Assembly: GCA_963726665.1 (NCBI GenBank)
Contig: CAVSDW010000024.1
Location: 86,692 to 150,691, forward strand
Origin: RPQJ01 sp963726665
GTDB taxonomy: Bacteria > Pseudomonadota > Gammaproteobacteria > Steroidobacterales > Steroidobacteraceae
DNA: 64,000 nt
Direction: 5' to 3'
A model generated the notes under the pieces. It did no database searches, had not been told where the DNA came from, and saw only the letters and a program-made list of their open reading frames with translations. Every line of letters begins with the position of its first letter. Positions within the stretch are counted from its first letter, which is position 1. Made by a program: the position numbers and the translations under genes. Below are positions 15,868 to 26,530 of this stretch, in pieces.

Positions 15868-17590
15868 CCCCGAACGCCCGACACGTGCATTGGCGCCTGC
15901 GGCTTGAACCCAGGCGCGCGGTACGTCTCCCGCCCGCTCATCACCGTGAGCAGGACCTTCGCATCCAGCAGCCGCTCCGGCGGCAGCGCGAGCAGGTCCT
16001 CCGACAGCACGACGAAATCCGCGAACTTGCCCGGCGTGATCGTGCCCTTCTGCGATTCATCGAAACTCGCGTAGGCCGCGTCCTGCGTGTAGTGCCTGAG
16101 CGCCGCCTCTACGCCGATGCGGTTGCTGCGGGAACCAGCCGCCGGCGGGCGTGCCCTGCCGGGTCTGTCGCGTGACCGCGGCGTACATGCCGAAGATCGG
16201 GTCCATCGGGTAGACCGGATAGTCGCTGCCGAAGGCCTGCACGGCGCCGGCGTCGTCGAACAGCTTGAATGCATCCGCGTGCGAGGCGCGCGCAGGGCCG
16301 AGCAGTGGCTCGTAGTTCGCGAGCGTGTTGGCGTCCGGCGTGGCAAATGCCGCCTGCGTGGAAGCGATGACGCCGAGCTCGCGGAATCGCGGCAGGTCGG
16401 CGAGCGCCGGCACCTCGATGTGCTCGACGCGGTGGCGACGGCCGCTCGTGCCGTTCACCTTCGCCGCGTACTGGTAGGCGTCGAGCGTCATGCGCACCGC
16501 GCAATCGCCGATGGCGTGGACCTGAACCTGTATGCCCGCGCGGTCGTATTTTGCGACCGTGGCGTTGAGATCCTGCTGCGACATGAACGGCTCGCCGTTG
16601 CCGCCGCCCACGTAGGGCTCGAGCATGCAGGCGGTTTTCGCGTCGATCGTCCCGTCGAGCATTCCCTTGGCGACGCCGTAGGAGAGCAGCGTGCCCTTCG
16701 CGTCCTCGTTCATCTTGATGTAACTCGCAAGCTGCGCGGGTGTGGCGTCCTTCTCGAACGGCACGGCGGCGCGGTAGTGCACCTGGAGCTTTCCTTCCTT
16801 GATCGCACGCAGGATGGCGCCGCGCTCGTTGTCCGTCAGGCCGCCCTCGCTCGCGTCCTGCAGCGAGGTGAGCCCGACGCGCGGGGCGTTCTCCATTTCC
16901 TCGAGCAGCAACGCGTAGGTGTCCTCCGCCGTCATCGGCGGCAGCAACTTCGAAACCAGTCCCGCCGCCGCCTCCTTGAGCAGGCCCGATGGTTCGCCGT
17001 CGGCTTCACGCACGATGATTCCGTCTTCGGGATTCGGCGTGTCGCGGGTGATCCCGGCGAGTGCGAGCGCGCGCGAGTTGGCGAGCGCCTGGTGGCCGTC
17101 CCGGTCGCGGATCAGTACCGGTCGGTCTTGAAAGACTGCGTCGAGGTATTTCTTGTCCGCGGTGTTGCCCGGGAAATCGCCCGGCGTCCATCCGCGACCC
17201 ATCACCCAGCTGCCCGGCGGAAACCTCTTCGCGTATTCGACCAGCCGCTGCTGGATGACGGCGACCGAGCCCGCGTCGTCGAGCCTCGCCGTGCGGCGCG
17301 CCGGCAGGTGCCAGTGCGCGTCGTTGAAGCCGGGCACCACACGCCGCCCGCCCAGATCCACCGAGACCGTGCCCGGACCGGCCAGCACGCGCACGTCCGT
17401 GTCCGAGCCGACCGCGACGATGCGGTCGCCCTTCACCGCGAACGCGGCCGCCAAGGGCACCGACGGATCGCCCGTCCACACCTTCGCGTCGTAGTAGATG
17501 CGATCTCGGAACATCCGCGGCGCCGGCTGGCGTGGCTGCCAGCGCCGCGGCCAGCAGGATCAAGGCGACGGCGAATGTCTTGCGGCTCAC
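15861..17590 (-). CDS. Exported amidohydrolase 3 (YtcJ-like) family protein (two frameshifts)
   Basis: The 5' end encodes a signal peptide, MSRKTFAVALILLAAALAATPAGAA, from an ATG at 17590. At about 17511 the frame changes and continues FRDRIYYDAKVWTGD..., the start of the amidohydrolase beta-sandwich. GFNDAHWHL is the metal-binding HxH, HAIGDCAV and RVEHIEV carry further histidines, and FGSDYPV holds the catalytic Asp, all as in YtcJ-type amidohydrolases. A second shift at about 16126 (an extra C in GCAACCGCATC) precedes the C-terminal RIGVEAALRHYTQDAAYASFDE...GTITPGKFADFVVLSEDLL. The total is about 575 residues, normal for the family. These enzymes hydrolyse varied amides and carbamates; the substrate is unknown. 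It stands alone, convergent with the OPT gene. Confidence 0.8.
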
Positions 17591-17824
17591 TGGCTGCCCC
17601 CGGGGATTCCTGATACGCGTGGCGAATTATTACCGCATTGTGACGCCCGGGGCGCCGCAGCACACGTCCCGCCGCGCGCCGCGGTGCACGCGGCGGGGCG
17701 GCACGCCCCGCCGACCGGATCTCGTGTTGCGAGAACGCGCTGCAATGGCTACGATAGCTCGACCCCTCGTGCGCCCGATCCAGGACGCCGCCGACAACTG
17801 AAAACCATACTCTGGAGTCACACC

Positions 17825-20339
17825 ATGTCGAGACTCAGGACCTCCCTTTTCATCGCGGCGTCCGTCGTCGCCGGCAGCGCCCCACCGAACCTGCTCGCAC
17901 AGCAGGTCACCGGCACGCTGGGCTCGCCGAGCGCGACCACGACCGTCAGCCCGGCGCAGCTGCCGGCGCCCGACCCGAAGTTCGGCGGCGTGATCAAGGA
18001 CGACGCCCTGCAGTCGAAGGCCTGGTGGGCGCCGCGCATCGTGCCGCCCAAGGGCGCGCCGAACGTGCTGCTGATCATCACGGACGACGCCGGCTTCGGC
18101 GTGCCGAGCACCTTCGGCGGCGTCATCCCGACGCCCACGATGGACCGCATCGCGAGCGAGGGCCTGCGCTACAACCGCATGTTCTCCACCGCGCTCTGCT
18201 CGCCGACGCGCGCCGCCCTCATCACCGGGCGGAATCATCACTCGGTAGGATTCGGCGTGATCTCGGAGCAGTCGACCGGCTTCCCCGGATACAACAGCAT
18301 CATCCCGAAGGACAAGGCCACCATCGGCCGCATGCTGCTCGACAACGGCTACTCGACGGCCTGGTTCGGCAAGGACCACAACACGCCTTCGTTCGCCGCG
18401 AGCCAGGTCGGACCGTTCGACCAGTGGCCGACCGGCATGGGCTTCGAGTACTTCTACGGCTTCGTCGGCGGCGACGCGAACCAGTGGCAGCCGAACCTGT
18501 TCCGAAACACCACGCAGATCTATCCGTTCCAGGGCAAGCCGGGCTGGAACCTCATCACCGGCATGGCGGACGACGCCATCGACTACATGACGCGGATCCA
18601 CCAGACCGACCCCTCCAAGCCGATCTTCATCAAGTACGCACCGGGCGCCACGCACGCCCCGCACCACCCGACCCAGGAATGGGTGGACAGGATCCACGCG
18701 ATGCACCTCTTCGACGACGGCTACGAGAAGCTGCGCGAGCGCATCTTCGAGAACCAGAAGAAGCTCGGCGTGGTCCCGCAGGACGCGAAGCTCGCGCCGT
18801 GGCCGAGCGAGATGCTGAAGCCCTGGGACCAGCTCTCGGCTGACGAGAAGAAGCTCTTCATCCGGCAGGTCGAGGTGTTCGCAGCCTACGCCGCCTACAG
18901 CGACTACGAGATCGGGCGCGTGATCCAGGCACTTCGAGGACCTGGGCAAGCTCGACAACACGCTCGTCATCTACATCAACGGCGACAACGGCACCAGCGC
19001 AGAGGGCGGGCCACTGGGCACGCCCAACGAAGTCGCGTGGTTCAACGGCGTCAGCGAGATGCCCGGTCGACGTGCAGATGAAGTGGTACGACGTCTGGGG
19101 CACCGAGCAGACCTACAACCACATGTCGGCCGGCTGGTCCTGGGCCTTCGACACGCCGTTCGACTGGTTCAAGCAGAACGCGTCCAGGCTCGGCGGCGTG
19201 AACCAGAACATGGTGGTGTCGTGGCCGGCGCGAATCAAGGACAAGGGCGCGCTGCGCCAGCAGTTCGTGCACGTGATCGACGTGGTGCCGACGATCCTCG
19301 AGGCGGCCGGCATCAAGGCACCGGAAATGATCGATGGCATCAAGCAGGCGCCGATCGAAGGCACGAGCTTCGTCTACACATTCGATGCGAAGAACGCCAA
19401 GGAGCCGTCCCGCCACCACACCCAGTATTTCGAGATGATGGGCCAGTACGCGCTCTATCACGACGGCTGGGTGATGAGCACCAAGGTGAACCGCGCGCCG
19501 TGGCAGGCGTTCGGCGCGGCCAACCCCGACCCGTTGAACAACCAGGTGTTCCAGCTGTACGACCTGAACAAGGACCTTCAACCAGACCGACGACATCGCG
19601 GCGAAGAACCCGCAGAAGGTCAAGGAGATGAGGGAGATGTTCGTGGCGGAGGCCAGGAAGTACCAGGTCTTCCCGATGGACGCCTCGGTGGCGGCGCCGC
19701 ATCGTCGCGCCGCGGCCGAACATCACGGCCGGCCGCACGGAGTTCGTCTACACGCGGCCGATGGTCGGCCTGCCGCAGGGCGACTCGCCGATGCTGCTGG
19801 ACGCCTCCTACACGATCACTGCCGACATCGACGTGCCGCAGGGCGGCGCCGAGGGGATGATCCTGACCTCGGGCGGGCGTTTCGCCGGCTACGGCTTCTA
19901 CCTGCTGAAGGGCAAGCCGGTATTCCTGTGGAACCTCGTGGACCTGAAGCGGATCAAGTGGGAAGGCCCGGACGCCCTCGCGCCCGGCAAGCACACGCTC
20001 GTGTTCGACTTCAAGTACGACGGCCTCGGCCTCGGGACGCTCGCGTTCAACAACATGAGCGGCCTCGGTCGGCCCGGCACGGGAACGCTGATCGTGGACG
20101 GCAAGCCGGTGCAGACGATCACCATGGATAAGACGCTGCCGATGATCCTGCAGTGGGACGAGAGCTTCGACATCGGTTCCGACACGCTCACCGGCGTGAA
20201 CGATGCCGACTACACGCCGCCGTTCGCGCTGACAGCCAAGCTCGACAAGCTCACCATCAAGGTGGATCGTCCGCAGCTGTCGCCCGAGGACATCAAGACG
20301 CTCGAGGCGGGCATGAAGGCCCAGGCGGCGAGCCAGTAG
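17825..20339 (+). CDS. Exported arylsulfatase, Cys-type (four frameshifts)
   Basis: About 837 residues once frames are joined. A signal peptide (MSRLRTSLFIAASVVAGSAPPNLLA) is followed by APNVLLIITDDAGFG, with the metal-binding Asp pair, and CSPTRAALITGR, the sulfatase signature in which Cys (about residue 125) becomes formylglycine. INGDNGTSAEG gives the second metal Asp-Asn pair. The C-terminal region (TADIDVPQGGAEGMILTSGGRFAGYGFYLLKG) is typical of large arylsulfatases. Extra single bases at about 18931, 19067, 19579 and 19697 shift the frame, but similarity resumes each time; errors are likely. The start ATG 17825 has GGAG 10 bases upstream. The enzyme hydrolyses sulfate esters in the periplasm. 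The convergent neighbour encodes a matching maturase, which fits the Cys-type site. Confidence 0.9.
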
Positions 20340-20348
20340 ACCGATTCG

Positions 20349-20408
20349 TCCGCGGGTAGGCCCGCGGATCGCACTCGAAGGGGGCGGCACTGCCGCCCCC
20401 TTTTCTTT
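20349..20408 (+). terminator. Double hairpin terminator after the arylsulfatase gene
   Basis: A first hairpin TCCGCGGG-TAGG-CCCGCGGA (20349-20368) is followed by GGGGGCGGC-ACT-GCCGCCCCC (20380-20400) and TTTTCTTT. The second is a textbook rho-independent terminator for the plus strand. Confidence 0.9.
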
Positions 20409-20492
20409 GGCTCTTCTCGGATCTCCGGGGTGAGTGCGGCGCGCAACGCCCGGTCGGGCGTCGCCGGCCGTGCGTGCATCCCGTTCCGGGAG

Positions 20493-21698
20493 CTACCCGA
20501 GCTTGTTGAGCCGACGCGCCATCTTCGTCGCGCCGGGCACCGCGTGCGCGAAGAAGCGCTTGAGCCCGGGACAGAGATAGTTCAATCCCTGCTCCCCGTC
20601 CGGCGTCCTCAAGAACCGGTTCTTCGGGCACTCGCCCCAGCAGTCCGACAGGAAATCGCACTGGCGGCAGTACGCAGGAAGGCTCTCGGACTTCGCGTAC
20701 CCGAACCGCACCTGCTCGGGCGAGAACACCATGTCGCCCAGCGAACGCTCGCGGATGTTGCCGAGCCTGTATTCCGGATACACGTAGTGGTCGCAGGAGT
20801 AGGCGCTGCCGTCGTGCTCGAGGGCCACGCCCTTGCCGCAGAACTCGCCGTGCACGCAGATCTGCGACGGCTGGCCCATGTGCTGCACGACAAGTGTTTC
20901 GCAGAAATTGACCAGCACCTTGCCGACATCGCGCGCCAGCCACTCGTCCCAGACTCTCGACAGGAAGTAACCGTATTCCTCGGCGTCCACGGACCAGGGG
21001 GTCACCACCGAGTCCGGGTGATCGGGGCTCGTCCGGGGATCACCGACCGCGACCGTGCGCGCGGCGTCCCAGCGCTGCGGCGCGGTGCTCTCGAATTCCC
21101 GCGGCTCGACGATCGGGATGAACTGCAGGTAGGTCGAACCGAGCTCGCGGCGCAGGAAGCGGTAGACGTCGAGCGGTCGTGATGCGTTGTAGCGACTCAC
21201 GCAGGTGAGCGTGTTGTAGCGCACGCCGAAGCGCCGCAGCGTCGCAGCGGCGTCGCAGACGCGATCGAAGGTCGGCTCGCCGTGCTTGGTGATCCGGTAG
21301 TGGTCGTGGATGTCCTTCGGGCCGTCGATGCTGAGGCCCACCAGGAACGAGTGCTCCTTCAGGAACCGCGCCCAGTCCTCGTCGAGCAGCGTGCCGTTGG
21401 TCTGCAGGTCGTTCTCGATGCGCTGGCCGGGCTTCGCGTGCTTCTTCTGCAAGGCGACGACCTTGTGGAAGAACTCGAGGCCCATGAGCGTCGGCTCGCC
21501 GCCCTGCCAGGAGAAGACGACCTCGTCGCCCGTGACGCTTGCGATGTAATCGGTGACGAAGCGCTCGAGCACGTCGTCGTGCATGTGCCCGCCGCCGGGG
21601 CCGCCGTCGAGCCGCTGCTTGCTGAGATAGAAGCAGTACGTGCAGTCGAGGTTGCAGGCCGAGCCGGCCGGCTTGGCCATGACGTGGAAGCGACGCAC
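20493..21698 (-). CDS. Anaerobic-type sulfatase-maturating enzyme (radical SAM/SPASM)
   Basis: About 401 residues. FHVMAKPAGSACNLDCTYCFYL contains the radical-SAM CxxxCxxC cluster motif (Cys near residues 15, 19, 22) in the context seen in AslB/anSME proteins. FSWQGGEPTLMG is the SAM-binding GGE motif. The cysteine-rich C-terminal half (CVHGEFCGKG, YSCDHYVYP, CRQCDFLSDCWGECPKNRF) is the SPASM domain with two auxiliary clusters. The enzyme oxidises the active-site Cys or Ser of sulfatases to formylglycine in the cytoplasm. The GTG at 21698 is chosen because GGGGGAG lies six bases upstream and it gives the usual N-terminus. The gene faces the Cys-type arylsulfatase, its likely substrate. Confidence 0.9.
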   Translation of the reverse strand: MRRFHVMAKPAGSACNLDCTYCFYLSKQRLDGGPGGGHMHDDVLERFVTDYIASVTGDEVVFSWQGGEPTLMGLEFFHKVVALQKKHAKPGQRIENDLQTNGTLLDEDWARFLKEHSFLVGLSIDGPKDIHDHYRITKHGEPTFDRVCDAAATLRRFGVRYNTLTCVSRYNASRPLDVYRFLRRELGSTYLQFIPIVEPREFESTAPQRWDAARTVAVGDPRTSPDHPDSVVTPWSVDAEEYGYFLSRVWDEWLARDVGKVLVNFCETLVVQHMGQPSQICVHGEFCGKGVALEHDGSAYSCDHYVYPEYRLGNIRERSLGDMVFSPEQVRFGYAKSESLPAYCRQCDFLSDCWGECPKNRFLRTPDGEQGLNYLCPGLKRFFAHAVPGATKMARRLNKLG

Positions 21699-21826
21699 CG
21701 CGCGCTCCCCCAGCCACTGGGGCGCGCTGTAGCGGTCTAGCGTGGTCGTGGTGATGTATTGCCCCCCGCCGGGGCGGCGGCCGAGGGCCCAGGATCGCAG
21801 TCCTGGGCCCGGTCCTGCGCCTGCGA

Positions 21827-22649
21827 TCAGAAGTGGAACGTCACGCCGAAGGCAGGACCGTTGAAGTACAGGTCCTGGACCGGATCCTTGGACGAAAACT
21901 CGTAGTCCACGTAGCGCCACACGCCGAGCACGTCGCCCCATTCGAACGAATAGCCGGCCCCCAGCATGCCGAGCCAGGTCAGGTCGCTGTCGCCGGTGCC
22001 GATGTCGATGTAGTAGGGAACGAACCACTTCTTCTCTGCGCCGAACGTGGCGCGTCCCTTGACGCCGACGACGCCGTCCCAGTAATTGTCGCTCACGTCG
22101 GTCTTGCCGTTGCGGTCGATGATCGGCGGATCGCTGAGATCACCGCTCAGGCTCCACTTCAGGTCCTCGGCGAGGTTCAGCAGGCGAACGCCCGCGACGA
22201 GGTCCATCGTGTAGTCGGGCTTGTCGACCACCCGGTATGATCCCTCCGTGGTCCAGAGCCAGCCCGTAATGCCGAGGTCGGCCTTGGCCGTGACGTCGAC
22301 CGGCAGGTCGATCCCGCCGACCGTCAGGTCGCGCGTCCGCTTGGTCGAGTCGCTGAGGTCCAGGTAGTTGACGTCGGTGAAGATCCCCCAACGGCCCTTC
22401 TGCGCATTGAAGGCGCCCATGAACGCGAAATTGAGCGCGTTCAGGATGTCGCTGGCGGTCACCTCGACCGACGAACCCCCGCTGCCCTCCGGAAACTTCG
22501 TCGAGCCGCCCATGTCTGGCAGCCATGCATAGATCGTCGCGCCGTAAGCGCCACTCGTCGGGCGTCTCCGCCCGGGAAACCGCGGGCGCAACGGCCGCGA
22601 CCGTGGCAACGGCGGCGAGGACGCAGGCCGGGATGTTCCGAATCTTCAT
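21827..22649 (-). CDS. Small outer-membrane beta-barrel-like protein (one frameshift)
   Basis: An ATG at 22649 opens a signal peptide (MKIRNIPACVLAAVATVAAVAPAVSRA). An extra T at about 22549 shifts the frame within DEWRYGATIYAWLP; the rest continues to FNGPAFGVTFHF. The body shows alternating hydrophobic strands (GRWGIFTDVNYLDLS, TWLGMLGAGYSFEWGDVLGVWRYVDYEF) and ends with an aromatic residue (Phe), the usual ending for outer-membrane barrels that use BAM. The length is about 273 residues. The family is seen in genomes as hypothetical porin-like proteins; I cannot assign a substrate. It lies 129 bases upstream of the maturase gene on the same strand, so they could be one transcript. Confidence 0.6.
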
Positions 22650-22778
22650 CTAGTTCTCCTGGATGGTGTGCGCACCTGCGGCGCTGGCCGGGGTCGGCCG
22701 GTGATCGGAGGTGGGCGGCCATGATGCCGGAGAACCCGACCCAAGTGAATCCGGGATCAACGTCCCGTGAACCAGGGC

Positions 22779-23691
22779 TCAGCGCCGCATCAGCGTGCTC
22801 TTGCCGAACAGGGAGCCGATCAGGTCCACGGCCACCTGCGCCGTGCGGTTGCGCACGTCGAGCGCAGGATTCAGCTCCATGACGTCGAGCGAGGCGAGGC
22901 AGTCCGGTGTCCGCGATCATTTCCATGCAGAGCTGCGCCTCGCGATAGGAGGGGCCGCCCGGCACGGTGGTGAGCACGCCCGGCGCGATATCCGGGTCGA
23001 GGAAGTCGACGTCGAAGCTCACGTGCAGGTGCGTGTCGCCGTCGAGCTCGAGAAGCGACTGCTCGAGCGTGTGGCGCATGCCGATCTCGTCGATGTAGCG
23101 CATGTCGAACACCTCGAGCCCGACCTCGTGCACGAAGCGCTTCTCTCCCTGGTCCACGCTGCGGATGCCGATCTGCCGGATCGCGCCGGGGCTCATGGCG
23201 GGTACGGCGCCGCCGATCCCGGTGAGTTCGGGGGGGCCGTAGCCGCACAGGCACGCGACCGGCATGCCATGCAGGTTGCCGCTCGGGGTCAGCTCGCGCG
23301 TGTTGAAGTCCGCGTGTGCATCGAGCCACAACACGCGCAGTCGTCGACCCCTCGAGCGGCAGTAGCGCGCGACGGCGGAAATGGAGCCGATGGCGAGGCT
23401 GTGGTCCCCGCCGAGCAGGATCGGCAGGTGGCCCGCTTCGAGCTCGCCATGCACTGCATCGTGCACGAGCTGGTTCCACCGCGTCACCTCGGCGAGGTGA
23501 CGATAGCCGTCGACCGGCGGCAGGCACGGATTGCCCGGACCGCTCAGGTTGCCGAAGTCCAGGACCTCGAGCCCCTGGGCCTCGAGCGTGTCGCGGAGCC
23601 CCGCAACGCGCAGCGCCTCGGGCCCCATGGACGCGCCGCGTGCGCTCGCGCCGATGTCCGTCGGCGCACCGATCATCGAGATTGCGGTCAT
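22779..23691 (-). CDS. rocF: Arginase (one frameshift)
   Basis: About 303 residues. MTAISMIGAPTDIGASARGASMGPEAL is the arginase N-terminus. Manganese-binding motifs are GGDHSLAIGS, LDAHADFNT and SFDVDFLDPDIAPG. An extra base at about 22903 shifts the frame; the C-terminal CLASLDVMELNPALDVRNRTAQVAVDLIGSLFG then follows in the new frame, including the conserved Glu, to a TGA at 22779-22781. Arginase converts L-arginine to ornithine and urea in the cytoplasm. The ATG at 23691 follows GGAGAGGGC. A divergent Lrp/AsnC-type regulator 215 bases away is the likely controller. Agmatinase and formiminoglutamase share the fold, but the N-terminal pattern fits arginase best. Confidence 0.9.
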
Positions 23692-23794
23692 GCCCTCTCC
23701 CCGTCCGAACTGCGCCGCCCGCGGGAACCGTCCTCGCCAGTGGCAGCTCGGCCAGCCCATCCTGTCACGCGTGGGACTGCAGCGCAATTGACTC

Positions 23795-23906
23795 ATCTTC
23801 GGGGCACGGCGAGTCAACAAGAAGCCAGCTGATTGCTCTGTTTGCGCTATATTCTGCTCATATCGCCAGACTGAGTTGTCTTTATGGCAGCAACGCGGAG
23901 GCCAGG
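23795..23906 (+). promoter_or_regulatory. AT-rich divergent control region between arginase and its regulator
   Basis: Against a GC-rich background the DNA at 23830-23870 is AT-rich, with TTGCTCT, GCTATATTCTGCT and CATATCG. TTGCTC and TATATT have near-promoter spacing, and ATAT-N7-ATAT gives a weak dyad that an Lrp-type dimer could use. The ribosome site GCGGAGG precedes the regulator ATG at 23907. The promoter assignment is from base composition only. Confidence 0.4.
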
Positions 23907-24329
23907 ATGGACGAAACCGACCGCCAGCTGATCGCGCTCCTGCGTGCCGACGCGCGGGCAACCGTGGCCTCGATCGCGAAGACCCTGCACGTCGCTCGCG
24001 GCACCGTCCAGAACCGCATCGCGAAGCTCGAGCGCGACGGCACGATCGCCGGATACACGGTGCGCCTGAAGCCGCAGGCAGAACAGCACCGAATTGCGGC
24101 ATTCATGAGCATCGCCGTCGAGGGCAATCGCGCGGACTCGGTGCTGCGCACGCTGCGCGGCGATCCCGCCATCGAGGCGCTGCACACGACCAACGGCCGC
24201 TGGGATATCGTTGCGCAACTGCGTGCCGACAGCCTCGAGGCGTTCGATCGGGTGCTCGGGCGCATCCGCCAGGTGGAAGGCATCGCGAGCACGGAGACGA
24301 GCCTGCTGCTTTCCAGTTACAAGTTCTGA
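23907..24329 (+). CDS. Lrp/AsnC family transcriptional regulator
   Basis: 140 residues. The N-terminal winged helix-turn-helix reads MDETDRQLIALLRADARATVASIAKTLHVARGTVQNRIAKLERDGTIAGYTV, the standard Lrp/AsnC pattern. The C-terminal ligand-binding RAM domain (IAAFMSIAVEGNRADSVLRTLRGDPAIEALHTTNGRWDIVAQL) follows. Such proteins form dimers to octamers and respond to amino acids. Its head-to-head position with the arginase gene suggests it senses arginine or a related amino acid and controls arginase; this is inferred from gene order. Start ATG 23907 with GCGGAGG upstream. The stop is 22 bases before the MarC gene. Confidence 0.9.
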   Translation: MDETDRQLIALLRADARATVASIAKTLHVARGTVQNRIAKLERDGTIAGYTVRLKPQAEQHRIAAFMSIAVEGNRADSVLRTLRGDPAIEALHTTNGRWDIVAQLRADSLEAFDRVLGRIRQVEGIASTETSLLLSSYKF

Positions 24330-24351
24330 CGACACGACGACGGGGCCCGGC

Positions 24352-25030
24352 ATGGACGACATAAGCTCACTCATCAAGGCCATACCGATGGCGTTCGCGG
24401 CGCTGCTGCCCGTGATCAACCCGATCGGGACCGCGGTGATCCTGCTCGCCCTCACGGAGAGGGCCGACGACGCTGCACGGCGCAGAATCGCGCGCCAGGT
24501 CTACCGTCAACGCCGTGATCCTCCTCGCGGTGACGCTGGTCGCAGGCCGCGCCTTCCTGGCGCTGTTCGGGATTTCGGTTCCGATAGTGCAGTTCGCCGG
24601 CGGCATCGTGCTCGCGGCGATGGGCTGGGCCATGTTGTTCCAGCCGGATGCGCCTGCCGCAACGAAGGCCCAGGAATCGTCGCCCGGCGAGACCGGCGAC
24701 TACTCGGGCAGCATCTTCTACCCGTTCACTTTTCCACTGACGATCGGCCCCGGCTGCATCGCCGTTGCGATCACCTTGAGTGCGCACACCAGCCGCGAGC
24801 ACCTGGTCGCCACCGCGATGGCACAGATCGGAGCCTTCATCGGCATCCTGCTGGCCGCGGCCGTGACCTACCTCTGCCTGGCGAATGCCGGCCGCCTCGC
24901 CAACCGTCTCGGGCCGAGCGGCCTGTCGGTGCTCACGCGACTCAGTGCCTTCGTCATCGTCTGCCTGGGCGCGGAAATCGGCTGGAGCGGACTGCGGGCC
25001 CTGATCGCGTCGCTGGGCGCGACGGGCTGA
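24352..25030 (+). CDS. MarC family integral membrane protein (one frameshift)
   Basis: About 225 residues with six hydrophobic segments. AIPMAFAALLPVINPIGTAVILLAL is the MarC/UPF0056 N-terminal signature. An extra C at about 24504 (CTACCGTCAAC) shifts the frame within the first cytoplasmic loop. The rest (VNAVILLAVTLVAGRAFLALFGISVPIVQFAGGIVLAAMGWAMLFQ ... YPFTFPLTIGPGCIAVAITL) follows in the next frame to TGA 25028-25030. Function of the family is not established; despite the name it is not needed for multiple antibiotic resistance. It follows the Lrp-type regulator closely and may be co-transcribed. Confidence 0.85.
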
Positions 25031-25046
25031 GGCAGGTACTGCAGCC

Positions 25047-26510
25047 GTGGCCAGCCAGCACCTCGAAGCCATCGCATTGATCACGCTGCACGTCGCCATC
25101 GTGGCGGGCGTCGGCGTTCGCGTCGTCCTGGCCGGCACGCGCCGGGCAGTTCCTTCGCCTGGCTCCTGCTCACGGCCGTGCTGCCTGGCATCGGCGCCGA
25201 TCCGTCTACCTGCTCATCGGCGAGCGGCCCATCGGCAGGCGACGAGCCGACTTTCGAGGGCAACTTCTATGCGGGCCTGCCCGCCGTCGTGGACACGCTC
25301 TCGCGCGACGAGCGAGCGGACCCCGAGTCGCTCGCGGCGCCCTGGGACGGCCTCGCACGCCTCGCGTTCCGGTCCACGGGCATGCCGCTCATGGCGCGAT
25401 CCTCGTTCCGCCTGCTCGACGGTGCCGAGGCCATCCTGCGCGAGATCATCGCGGACGTGGAACGCGCCGCTTCCAGCGTCGAGATGGAGTTCTACATCTG
25501 GAACGCGGGCGGGACGGCGGACGAGGTGGCGGCGGCGCTCGCCCGAGCGGTGGATCGCGGGGTCAAGGTCCGACTGCTCCTCGACGCACTGGGCAGCAAG
25601 GAGTTCCTGAAGACCGGGTGGCCGGATCGCATGCGCTCGCAGGGCATCGACCTGCAGGTGGCGCTCGCCGTGGACCTGTGGAGAGTCCCGTTCCGACGCA
25701 TCGACCTGCGCCTGCATCGCAAGATCGTCGTCGTGGACGGGCGCATCGCCTACACCGGCAGCATGAACCTCGTCGACCCGCGGTACTTCAAGCAGGGCGC
25801 GGGGGTCGGCGAGTGGGTGGACGCGATGGCGCGTGCCGAGGGCCCGGTCGTCGGTGCACTTGCGCGCCGTCTTCCTCTTCGACTGGGGGATGCAGACGGG
25901 CGAGACGCCCTCGGTCGGGGTCGAGGACTACCGCGACGCCTGGGCGGCCGCCGGAGGGCCGGCAGGTCGCGCAGGTGGTCATGTCGGGTCCCGGCGCCGA
26001 CGAGACCGCGAACCTCCGCCTGATCACGCAGGCGATCGGCAGCGCGACGGCGTCAGCATCGTGCTGACGACGCCGTATTTCGTCGCGGATGCGGCGCTGG
26101 CGCTCGCGCTCGAGAATGCGGCGCTGCGCGGCTGCGAGGTCACGCTCATCGTGCCGGCCCGCAACGATTCGTGGCTCGTGGAATACGCGAGCCGCTGGTT
26201 CTTCGAGGACCTCACCGCATCGGGAGTGCGCATTCGCCGCTACACGGGAGGCCTGCTGCACACCAAGAGCATCACGGTGGACGGCGAGTTGTCGCTGTTC
26301 GGCACGGCGAACCTCGACGTTCGAAGCCTGTCGCTCAACTTCGAGCTCATGCTCGCGATCTACGACGGCGATTTCACCGGGCAACTGCTCGAGTTGCAGC
26401 GCTCGTACGAATCGCAGTCCGAGCCCGTCGTGCCCGAGCAGTGGCGCAGCCGCCCGATCGGCGAGCGCCTGAAGGAAGGCTTCGCATTCATGGCGGCACC
26501 GCTCCTGTGA
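25047..26510 (+). CDS. cls: Cardiolipin synthase, ClsA type (several frameshifts)
   Basis: Joined frames give about 485 residues. The N-terminal membrane segments (EAIALITLHVAIVAGVGVRVVLA, FAWLLLTAVLPGIGA, VYLLIGERPIGRRR) are the two-helix anchor of ClsA. RSSFRLLDGAEAILREIIADVERAASSVEMEFYIW leads into HRKIVVVDGRIAYTGSMNL (about residue 222) and later HTKSITVDGELSLFGTANLDVRSLSLNFE (about residue 404), the two HKD motifs. The enzyme joins phosphatidylglycerol (or phosphatidylethanolamine) into cardiolipin at the inner membrane. Indels are inferred at about 25135, 25203, 25260, 25855, 25950 and 26043, with similarity resuming each time. Start GTG 25047 lies 16 bases after the MarC stop. It is the second PLD-type lipid enzyme in the window. 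Confidence 0.85.
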
Positions 26511-26530
26511 GCAGCCCGGGAGGCACGGAG

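Noticed and set aside
16117..17613. Long plus-strand open frame opposite the YtcJ-like gene
   Set aside because: Arg-rich shadow with no motif; the minus strand carries the amidohydrolase motifs.
23778..23815. GACTC/GAGTC dyad near the arginase start as another hairpin repeat
   Set aside because: The pairing is short and imperfect, and the conserved loop core is absent.
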